Shown in pieces: positions 55,496 through 64,000 of a stretch of 64,000 bases of DNA. Each line of letters starts with the position of its first letter. Within the stretch, counting starts at the first letter, position 1. The stretch lies in assembly GCA_963920575.1 (NCBI GenBank), contig OY986966.1, forward strand, positions 12,846,797 to 12,910,796. The letters are read 5' to 3'. The position numbers and the translations under genes were made by a program. The notes under the pieces are model-generated. The model saw nothing but the letters and a program-made list of their open reading frames with translations, was not told the origin of the DNA and made no database searches. This stretch comes from Narthecium ossifragum. Its lineage: Eukaryota; Streptophyta; Magnoliopsida; Dioscoreales; Nartheciaceae.

Positions 55496-55743
55496 GTAGG
55501 TTGTCAGTACTCTTCAAAAATGCTTCATGACTGCTATTTGTTAGATTGTTGGCTTGACTGACTACAATGCCTTTTGATCTGTGATTATAGGCTGAGATAT
55601 ATGGGTTAATTACTGATTGGTGTTTTTTATTTCTTGGTTGTGTTCTTTAATGATCTCTTCAGAGCAGAGTTAAGGGGGTTGTTTGGTGGAAAAACTTTGT
55701 TTTTGCCAAGATTGGAAGCCAAAGATTTATCTTTGAGTCCACT
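55496..55743 (+). other. Intron-like DNA after the signal-peptide exon
   Basis: T-rich sequence with no coding signal, ending in CCACT (55739-55743), the target duplication of the solo LTR. Confidence 0.4.
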
Positions 55744-58035
55744 TGTCATGCCCCGACCCGCGTAGGCCTAACCGGGCCGGGCGACGCGAACCGGAACCTA
55801 ACCTACTGTGAAAACTTTTGGCGAAGTTTCCCTCTAATCGTAGTGGTCTCCCTAGCAATTCATAATCATCCTGTATTATACAAACAATCACAAACCTCAA
55901 AACACTGAACTGGATATAATACAAATCCTCAAAACAGAGAAATTATACATTTAACACTCCCGAAGGAGACTATCTATAACAAAAGGTAAAACTGAGATCA
56001 CCGCTCCTCAAGCACCGCCAGACGCCGCCACGTCACCAAACACCTGCCCAGTAGAGGCGACCGAAGAAGAGCTAGCGCCAGCACCTGCAAAACGCATCCC
56101 GAGTAGGAGTGAGTACTAAGCTCAACATGGACACTACACTATGACACTCACAAGGGAGGGAACACAACAATGTCGCCCCCAAGTCTATCCTAGGTGTATA
56201 CAAGGGTCCCATAACCCTATCGGAAGTCCGTGAACGCAGGCCCAAAACACTGCGGACTCACAACAGGACACTGAACACTGTTCGGCGGGCCAGGACACCG
56301 CTGGGTAGGCACTCCTCGACCCAAGAGTCAAGAACACCGAACTCCGGCTACACCTGAGATACAACTTGGAGTCGACCCGACCTCTAAATATCAAACCACA
56401 TGTATTCATGTCATCTAACCCTATCATCGAAATCGACTGAATACTACAAATCGAGTCCTGAACCAAGCTACCCGCAACGGTCCTAGAGCAAGATCCGGAC
56501 TACCCGAAAGTCCCGGATCGGCGATCAACCCATCGCCAACGTCCTACACAGATGCAACTAATGCACAAAACAATGCATGTTATGAGCACACGCAGGGTAA
56601 TACAGATAAGCATGCAACAGTATGTGATTGTATATCAAACAAGGTCTGGGCACGACACCCTGTCAGTCCGGGGTGGTGAACAGGTAAATAAGGTCTAGGA
56701 GCTGCCATAGTGGTACCACCACCAACTGTCAGCAGTCTACCACAACACCTGCACCGGGAAGCATCCCCGCAAACAACAGCTCACAGATATCACAGATAAA
56801 GCTCTCAGCGCATGCCGGCATGCAAGGCTAGAGAAAGCTGTAGGGCTACCCGCCCGTTTATTCTAAACATCCCGAGAGTCATCACTCCCCCGGTTCACCA
56901 CTGCCCCTATTATAGGGCTAACATGCTTAAACATATGTACCAGGTATAAGACAGTAAAGAAAACTGTACATGCAAAGCCCCGCGGGCAAAACCAAGAAGA
57001 ACTTCTCTCTGTGCTATAGACGGATCGATCCTTCCCCCCAAGGGAAGATCGATCCTTCTAATGGCAGAGAACACACTCCATATCGTGCCGAGTAAGATCG
57101 ATCCGTCCCCTCAAGGAACGATCGATCCTACTCGCGATAGGGAACATCCTCACTGCCGTGACAAGGAGGATCGATCCTTCCCCCCAAGGGACGATCGATC
57201 CTACTCGCGACGAGGGGGATTCCATGCTACCCAAGGCACAAGGATCGATCGTCCTCACCCGAGAATGATCGATCCTGCTCGAGTTCAGCATGACCAACAA
57301 AGGAGGATCGATCGCAATGGGTTCTTCGGCAAACCTCCGGTGAGAAATACCATCGGAAAACTCCACCAAATCCCACAAAACCTTGGGATCTAGTAGTACA
57401 AAGGACCACGAGTCCAAAACCGGTGGAAATACTACAATCTCACAAGTGTATATCAAGATCTAAGCAAAAGATCACAGACAACCGAAAAAAACTTCCAAAA
57501 ACCCGGGAGAAATGTAGGTAGGATCTCTACCTATGCAATAACAGCTTCAATCCCAGCTGCTAGGCCTTGGATCGTCCACAACCTCTTCGAAATCCAGAAA
57601 ATCTCAGCTCAAGAACTCGGATTTCAAAAGAGATTCAGGGAAGAAGGTTACATCCGTTTTATAGACAAATGAACATACCTAAGCGCGATCGATCCGTCCA
57701 AGAGGAACGATCGATCCGTCCAAGTGAGCGATCGATCCGTCCCAAGAGGAATGATTGATCCTTCTCAACAATCCGACTTCCTGGCATTGACCGATCGATC
57801 CTTCTAGAAAGGAGGGATCGATCCTTCTTTCGCAGGAAGCTAGACTTGGGCTAAAACTTAAGCCCAAGCACGGATCTTTCGATTCCGGGTCCCATGAACC
57901 ATTCTAGCCAAACATTACCACAAACATGGTCAGTGTGTACCCACGCGGGTGTGAAACTAGCCGACAAGGCGCAATGTACCAAATTGCCCTTGCGGTCCAC
58001 ACCTAACCACAGGAGTAGAGGGACGGGTCCTCACA
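55744..58035 (-). repeat. Complete B solo LTR
   Basis: 2292 bp; plus-strand ends TGTCATGCCCCGACCC...GACGGGTCCTCACA, so in element sense TGTGAGGACCCGTCCC...GGGGCATGACA. It is flanked by exact CCACT (55739-55743, 58036-58040). GATCGATC-rich blocks lie at 57010-57320 and 57685-57830 with a TATA box between (57657-57663, minus). It defines the ends of the B family in this window. No gene is supported. Confidence 0.93.
57657..57663 (-). promoter_or_regulatory. TATA box of the B solo LTR
   Basis: GTCTATAAAACGG on the minus strand, between two GATCGATC clusters and about 375 bp from the element-sense LTR start. Confidence 0.55.
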
Positions 58036-58040
58036 CCACT

Positions 58041-58805
58041 TGGATTTGTTTTCACTTTTTTTTTCTTTTTTTTTCCTTTGATTTCCTAATCATGGATTCT
58101 AAAAATGGGGTTGTTTGGTGCTAGCAAGTAACAAAAATGGGTTGAAGAAATTTATGAAATTAGGAACTCTACATGGGTATATAGAATATGGGTGCTTGGA
58201 TTACTGCCATCTTCCAATAGATTGAAGGATATAACGTGTTCAAAAACTTCATCTAATCTTGAAGAGTCAATATCAGGCTTCAAGCGTTAAGCAAGCTTCT
58301 TAATTTATTTAAAATTTGTTGGGACATTCAATGTTGAAGAACTAAAATTAGCAAAAATTTGCTGCCCCTTTGTAACAGCACCTCATGCATGTTATGATGT
58401 TACCAAGCAAAGATTTTTCTGAATGCATCATCAATTTCAAATTGATGGCTAGAGAAAAGGTGATGTGTCGCATAGGTGTATGTTGCTGCATATGTAGATT
58501 TTTTTAAGAACAATTCTAAGCACATGAAAGTGCTAAAGATTCACATCACTAAGATGAGGACCTGAATACAGAGTACCTTGCCGAGATTTTAATACTTTCT
58601 TCAACATGGGAACTATTTCTTATTGATTTACAAAAAAATGAATCCTCATTCTTTTATCTCCTGATTGGAGTTCTCTTCGAGAAGCAGTTGAATCATACTG
58701 TGTTATGTTGTCTTTGTTTCAGTCTCTCATTTTCTGGAAACGATTAATGAAGTTTTTCCACAAACAGTTTATAAATGTCAAAGGTTTTTTATCTGCTGTG
58801 AACAG
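58041..58805 (+). other. Noncoding DNA before the ArfGAP exons
   Basis: A/T-rich, with poly-T stretches near 58050-58080. No exon was recognised. The parent gene's first exon would be expected here but is not seen. Confidence 0.4.
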
Positions 58806-58867
58806 GGGCCGCAGTATGTATGCACAACTTTTTGAACCTTCATCTGTACAAACTATAGTGGTGTACA
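58806..58867 (+). pseudogene. ArfGAP (AGD14-like) zinc-finger exon, decayed
   Basis: After an AACAG acceptor it encodes GPQYVCTTF, a TGA stop where the family has Trp, TFICTN, then Tyr where the zinc finger has Cys, then SGV and a split His codon, ending at CA-GTAAGT. This is the ArfGAP zinc-finger segment (GPQYVCTTFW..CTNCSG) of the plant AGD14/15 type. The stop and the lost zinc ligand make it non-functional. The parent protein stimulates GTP hydrolysis on Arf GTPases in vesicle traffic. Confidence 0.85.
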
Positions 58868-59033
58868 GTAAGTGTTGTTTTGCCACTGCTTTGTATATGA
58901 TTCTTGCTGTATTTTATGTATTTCATATTTAATATGTGTTTGAGAGTGAATCTTTTCCTTGATTAGATGGAAAATGTTAATGTAGGGGTAGGAGTTCGTT
59001 ATTAAATATTTTTGTTTAGTTGGCTCATTCCAG

Positions 59034-59085
59034 TCGTGAATTTTCCATGCAAGAAGTTAATGCTCTTCAGGAAGGGGGAAACGAG
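59034..59085 (+). pseudogene. ArfGAP exon, next in order
   Basis: After TTCCAG it starts T-CGT-GAA-TTT, completing the His codon split by the previous intron (phase matches), and encodes REF-SMQEVNALQEGGNE before a GTAATT donor. Compared with the family (HREFTHRVKSVSMA..QEV..LQ-GGN) about 12 residues after REF are missing, an internal deletion. Confidence 0.82.
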
Positions 59086-59196
59086 GTAATTTTAAATGCT
59101 CACGTTCTGTGCTAATATGAAAGTATTTGGTTTGTGCTCTTTAGATGCATATGTGTTTCCTTTTGTATGGTAATTAACTATTGATCCATGAAACAA

Positions 59197-59258
59197 CGTG
59201 CTAAGGAGATTTATTTTAAGGTGTGGGATCCACAACGGCATTTAGTTCCTGATAGCAG
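59197..59258 (+). pseudogene. ArfGAP exon, third
   Basis: Encodes RAKEIYFKVWDPQRHLVPDS, matching the family's RAKEIYFKEWDPQRHSxPDSS, and ends at GCAG-GTTGTA. The acceptor is mutated (AACAA instead of an AG). Weak traces of the following FIK..YVE segment appear near 59285-59320. With the two preceding exons it shows that a genomic, intron-containing ArfGAP piece was copied here. Confidence 0.84.
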
Positions 59259-59842
59259 GTTGTATTCATCTTAGAACGCCTTTTATCAAAGAATGAACTC
59301 CTACTATGTTGAGTGGGATCTAGAGCTAACGGTGTTCAACTGTCTAGCAATTAAAGCAGGTGCATATATAGCTCTGAAGAGAGGTTTTGTGGATAAGGTC
59401 ATGTGAGGGGGGAGGTTAATGGGATGTTTTGATGATGGGCTTTGATCTGTAGAGATTTGATTAAACTATCTTGGAGTGTTTGAATTGCTTTAATGCTGTG
59501 TTTTTATGCTATGACAGGGTGATCTTAATGAAAATGCTTTATTAAAGTTAGGAAATCATTCATGGCATGACTGAATAATTTAGATATTGGATGAGTTTGA
59601 ATCACCATGACATAACTGAATCTATACTATGTGATTTAATTTGATGACAGGGTGATTTGTAGAGATTGTGGATCTGAAGCTATAGAGTGATTACGGCCTT
59701 AGTCTCTATCTTACTCGCTATCGTGTTATAGTCGAGGTACTATTTCATGCCTTCTACTAAGCTATTGGCTTCTATGTTTGCAAAGTTATAGATTTGTGAA
59801 GTAGTATAAAGTTCTAATCTTCTGTATTAGGACCTTATCTTT

Positions 59843-59992
59843 ATGGAGTTCGAGTTCATGGAGTTTGAGTTCCGCCCGAACAGGAAGTTGCGGTATGCCA
59901 ACAACTCCAACTACATCAACGACGATATAATGCGGAAGGAGATCTTCCTCGCCCCCGCCATCCTCCCCAAGGCCACAGGATCATCACCGATT
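59843..59992 (+). pseudogene. mago nashi fragment
   Basis: Encodes [20 protein letters not shown] then [19 protein letters not shown], the central part of Mago nashi, the exon junction complex protein that pairs with Y14 on spliced mRNA. The family reads [21 protein letters not shown] one-base loss near 59975 shifts the frame just before RIITD. The normal N-terminus (FYLRYYVGHKGKFGH) and everything after RIITD are absent. It is a fragment, same strand as the ArfGAP exons. Confidence 0.88.
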
Positions 59993-61257
59993 TCAATGCC
60001 GAGAATCAGGCCGTCGCGTCTGAGACGGAGGTCAAGATGGCGTTTAGGAATCTAGCTTTGCAGGTGTGGCTTTGAGCAGCAAATGATTTTTTTCCCCAAG
60101 TTTAGTTTAGTCTTTTTTTTGTTGGTATTAATTCTTATTTGTAGTTTTATTTCTATTGGTTTTGGTAGAAAGGACTGAAAATTCTTATATACACCCCCCC
60201 TATGTTTCTTGGCTAGGAACTATAAATGTACATTTGTTGGTGGAATTAGGATTTGGTGATTTAATTAGTGGACATGTGGTTTATATTGATTAATTGGTAC
60301 GTCTTTTTTGAGAATTACATTTAATAGCGGTTCTTTGCCCATGAGTTTAAGGTATTCATGGTATTAATATTCAGGTGATAAAAACTTGGTGACTGAAACT
60401 TTTTCTTTGTTGTTTTAGTAGCATCATGATGCATCTGAGGAGCAGTGATGATGGCTACGTAGATGAGGAGATGAGGGGGATGTGTGATCCAAGACTTATG
60501 TGGTCATTGAAGTCTTTTGTTGAGATTACATGGTTGCCTGGTTGGGCGTTCTAATTAGCAAAGTCTGAATCTCCCGTCATGCGCAAGATTTGCCATGGTG
60601 GCAGCCTCAAATGGAGAAGCATCGTGGAATTGTTAATGAAGCCTACCTTGATTATAGCACACTCCTCCTTTTCAATAGAACTCGGCTCCAGTTATAGTGC
60701 TTTTAAATGTTGTCCAAATGAGCTTTGCTCTTTCTACGAAGTTGCTTTTATAGAGTGTAACATTTAGAGTAAATATTAAGATGATGATAGGAGCAGCATA
60801 CTTAATCTGGCTTCCATTAACTGTAACAAATTTATATAGTTTAGTCAGTAAATATTTGTGCTCGATCTGATGCGATGAAAGTCTTTGAAATAAAAATTAA
60901 ACCAAATACTAGCGAGCTTCCTGCGGGAACCAAGTGTTGCTCAAGGATCAAATCTGGAAAGAAAAAGCAAATTACAGCATTAGTGTTGCATGTCTCCAGG
61001 ATCGCTTGAGCAATGCAGCAATAGTTTTTGTGTGGAGCATTTAGTTTTATTCTGATGAAATCTCTTCGTATTTTGTTGCCATTTGGATTAACCTTAATTC
61101 TGAGCTTTCTTTGATGGAATTGGCTATGGCTTGGGCATAGCTGCCTATAGACTATACAATTTAGTCAGCTTTGTTGCTAGAAATCAATTGTTTAAGTCTC
61201 TTTGTTGGTGTGTTGGAAATTGGTAGCTCCTTGAATGAAAAATCTTATGCAGCTCCT
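59993..61257 (+). other. Unassigned low-copy DNA
   Basis: Immediately after the mago piece a frame reads [20 protein letters not shown] to a GTGTGG donor-like site (about 60063); I cannot assign it. The rest is A/T-rich with short frames (for example 60579-60767) that resemble nothing I know. A small 6-bp stem (GCTATG/CATAGC) near 61120-61145 is not followed by a Helitron-type CTRR end. Confidence 0.3.
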
Positions 61258-62232
61258 GATAAGTCACTAATTATTCCTAATTAAACCCCTTAAATTACCT
61301 TTGTTAGGCCAAGAGTAATTGTATTTAATAGTTTGTTAGGTGATTTCAAGTTTAATCATGATTTGAGAAGAAATATAAGAATTTCGACCAAAAGGATGAA
61401 TTTATGTGATAAAGACTGCTTCGTCGCCTATCAGGAGAATATTCTTTATATATTCTGTATAAGTCCAAATATTCTGGAAATTTAGTAACTGATAGAAGAC
61501 GTCAAGCGCTACAACTTTCATGTTGGACACTTGGAGAGATTCCAGACAGATTAATACCAGTTTGGAAGACTATGAAGATATACAGCTTCTGAAAACTGGT
61601 CCGTCGATGCTCAGGAGAATATTCACCAAATATTCCACATAAGTCCGAATATTATAAAATCTTCGGCGGAGGACAGAAGACTTACTAATCGACATCTTGC
61701 ATGTTGACTACATTTCCAAATTCCAGACAGGATGAACCCAGTCGCCACCAGAAGAGGTTGTCAGAATTAAACTAGGAAATCCGAGTAGCACTAGAGGTCC
61801 AACTCAACCCAAAACCCTAATTCTGAGAATACACCTATAAGAAGGTGTTGGTTGGCCGAAAATAACCATCTTTTTGACAATCTTTGTAGAGGGAATTAAG
61901 GAGAAGACAACGAGGATGTGGATGGTGACAGCTTCCTATTCCAAGCCGGTGGCGTTCATCCAAAAGATGAGTTGCTAGTTATTGTACTTAGGATTATTCA
62001 TGAAACTCTAGCATAGTTTTCTATCTTTTTTTATTTAAATCTTATATTCTTCTCAAGAAATGATCCTATGAATTTGCTTTTTATTGTTAATAGAGTTGAG
62101 GGAACAGAGTTCCTTGACGTATTTTCAGTCCTACATAATTTTTGTGATTGATTGTAGAGATTCATAGGATGGTTTTCATGTGCTTTATGGTTTGCTAGTG
62201 AGATAAGCTATGCTAAGCTAGGATAGGTTGTG
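61258..62232 (+). repeat. D LTR copy 4, cut by the second C element
   Basis: TGATAAGTCACTAATTATTCC... follows the D family through the 'gcttcgtcg' block and CTATAAGAAGG (about 61834) to 'ggataggttgtg', then C LTR sequence begins at 62233. Its last ~500 bp are displaced beyond the window. Confidence 0.85.
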
Positions 62233-63672
62233 TGATGTGCTGTCGCAGGCACTCAAAAATAAAACCAATACTCTTTAAGATAAATGTAGTAGTACGAGTC
62301 GATCCCACGAAGAGTGTTTAGCCTAGTTTTCTGCTTAGTGAACAAAGATGGGGGGTTTTAAACGTGAGGAAACAATAAAAAAAATAATCTATAGCGAAGA
62401 GTTGAATTAAATCAAGAGAACAAACCTTGGTCTGAGTTAACATCCACCATCGGAATCTAACAACTGATCATAGATGCAAGTATCAATCAATTCATACCAT
62501 GAATATTCACCGTTCGAATTAAATTCGAATCTCTCCTCAATCATAGTTAACTAGAAACAAGCGATCTAATCAACCCTAACTACTAAACAACCTAAGACAC
62601 GCGCTGTAGATTTAATCTAGTAGCAGCCTTAAGAATAGGGAGATCGATGAAGCTAAACAACACAAGCACAAGCGGTTGCATTTAATCTAGTCAATCTCTG
62701 AAACGCAGTAGATTATTAAACCCTAGTTGCTTCACAGATTAGAGGGATCAAACAATTATGGATTTGATATCAAACCTAGCATTAGATCGCAATGAATAAT
62801 AAACTAGTAGGCCTCCTAGCAATTAGACAAGACAATCATGAAGATTTAATCTCAGAAGAACATTCAATACTCATGTATAAACTGAACAATAAAAATATAT
62901 TAGATCTCACAGTTTCATTGATTCCGAGGTTTCAGTCTTCTCGATCAAGAATTAAGATTTAGCCACGCAGGGCTATGAATAAAAGAGAAAAGAAAAGATG
63001 AAAGAGAAGAAGATTCACGTATGAAAGGGAGAGGGGAGAGGATCCGTCCACCAGCCCTAGAGAGGTCTCTTTATCAGCGAATAGAAGAGAGGGAAAGAGA
63101 GAGGACGGGAGAGAGAGATTGCTGGCCTCCTCTCCCTTCCTTCTTTATTCCTCCCAGCAACTTTCCTAAAGTATCCACCCCTTCTTCCATTAACCACATG
63201 CCAATCCCACTAATCAAGGAAAGATTATTATCAAATAAACTCCTAATATAACTAGGAAATGTGGTGCTCCCAGCTGGGATCTTCATGAATCAAATCTGGA
63301 CTCCTCCAAAAATGAATCTCGTCCAACCCAAGTGCAGGTGCAGCAATTCCGAGTCTGATGGCTTCTTCAATTTGTCTGTCTTTATACAGCCTGAATCAGC
63401 AAAAACTCCAAACATCAAAGTTTTAGAGCTCTTTGTTATCTTTCCATCGCATACTGGATCATCCCAATTGGAGCACGTATGAAAACGTTATGCCCATATT
63501 ACTAACTGCTGTCAAAACTGTCCAGAATTATTCATTTGGCCTCGTTTTGCACTTTAGGTTTTCAATTGCATCCTAAATCAATATATAAGAATAATAAGTA
63601 TATTTAGGCACAAAATAAGTACAGAAGACTAAACATTAAGGAATAAAAATATAACATTATGCATCATCATCA
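62233..63672 (-). repeat. 3' LTR of a second C-family element, variant U3
   Basis: It shares both ends (TGATGTGCTGTCGC on the left, CATCATCATCA on the right) and the segments 62240-62965 and 63545-63672 with the 34015 copy. Between about 62970 and 63540 it is unrelated: a GA-rich leader and new sequence replace the GATCGATC repeats and the usual TATA region. It inserted into D copy 4. Confidence 0.85.
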
Positions 63673-64000
63673 AATTCCCCCACACTTAGCTTTTGCTCGT
63701 CCTCGGGCAAAACTTAAAATCACTCTCCTCAACATATCAAGGTTGCAACGCCATGAACAAAGAACAATCAAGCTCGTCACAATTCATAACATATCATGAA
63801 CAAACATTTTTAGACAACTTAAAAATCAATCAATAAGCATTTTCACTTGAATATGGAGCATACTAAACAAGTAGACCCTCACGGAAATAAACACTCAACT
63901 CTCATGTGTTTGAAGGGTATGTATTTCACTCAAATTCATTCCAATGAAAATGATCTACCATAAGCTTGCATATCTTCTCATTATCCACCACTAAAATCAC
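63673..64000 (-). mobile_element. Second C-family element, internal 3' part (runs off window)
   Basis: The TGTGGGGGAATT polypurine tract at 63673-63684 and the following noncoding sequence are almost identical to 35543-35880. Coding parts lie beyond the right edge. Confidence 0.85.

Larger units (their letters stand above)
54411..61257 (+). mobile_element. Candidate Helitron-like element 2 with captured exons (5' end at 54411)
   Basis: The plus-strand start TCTACCATATAAGATCC mirrors the putative terminus at 54394. Inside, a signal-peptide exon, three ArfGAP exons and a mago nashi piece are all on the plus strand. A solo B LTR (55744-58035) inserted later. No hairpin plus CTRR 3' end was recognised before the D LTR at 61258, so the right limit is only a boundary of other repeats. 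Confidence 0.36.

Overview
This window is repeat-dominated chromosomal DNA from a flowering plant. The evidence is Athila-type Ty3/gypsy elements primed by tRNA-Asp, Tekay/Del-like chromoviruses with LTRs of 2.0-2.4 kb primed by initiator tRNA-Met, a Cassandra TRIM carrying a 5S rRNA-like insert, and fragments of plant genes (a CIPK kinase, histone H2A, an AGD14-like ArfGAP, mago nashi). I cannot fix the species or decide monocot versus dicot. I see no intact conventional host gene, tRNA, rRNA array or CRISPR.

Left part (1-5.2 kb): a minus-strand Athila-like element (gag, PBS and LTR, cut by the window edge) lies in the end of a B-type LTR. That LTR lies in an E-type LTR. A collapsed gypsy remnant follows (protease piece joined almost directly to a polypurine tract).

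Nest (5.2-23.6 kb): the 3' LTR of that remnant (H) is split by LTR D (target duplication AGTTC). D is split by LTR C, C by LTR A (TGTGT), A by LTR B, B by a plus-strand Athila element with gag-PR and RT-RNase H-IN, and the Athila by another D solo LTR (GCCGC). That is seven layers. A 212-bp tandem duplication straddles the D/C junction, and a deletion has removed the left junctions of A, B and the Athila.

Middle (23.6-34 kb): a truncated D LTR abuts a minus-strand chromovirus remnant (F). F's RNase H is split by a complete 2.75-kb gag-protease-only element (G) with a 610-codon open frame and GTGGC target duplication. Next come two B LTR pieces in inverted orientation around a Cassandra TRIM, a small unassigned stretch, and the start of an E LTR.

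Right-middle (34-51.3 kb): a minus-strand Athila-related, RT-less element (LTRs at 34.0-35.5 and 49.8-51.3 kb) has its protease split by a full-length plus-strand Tekay-like element (38.0-47.6 kb, AATAT target duplication). The inserted element has two 2.3-2.4-kb LTRs and a decayed polyprotein with mostly TAG stops.

Right part (51.3-64 kb): this is the least repetitive stretch. Minus-strand exon-like pieces (CIPK activation loop, H2A) lie left of a (TA)n tract. Plus-strand pieces (a signal-peptide exon, three phase-compatible ArfGAP exons, mago nashi) lie to its right. The two sides start at mirror-image TCTA..ATATAAG termini, which I read as two head-to-head Helitron-like 5' ends carrying captured gene fragments (a hypothesis, since no 3' ends were found). 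A solo B LTR (CCACT target duplication) sits in the right-hand one. The window ends with a D LTR broken by a second copy of the C-family minus element, which runs off the edge.

The genes do not form a pathway. The layout records successive retrotransposon insertions, their decay by nonsense mutation and deletion, and gene-fragment capture.
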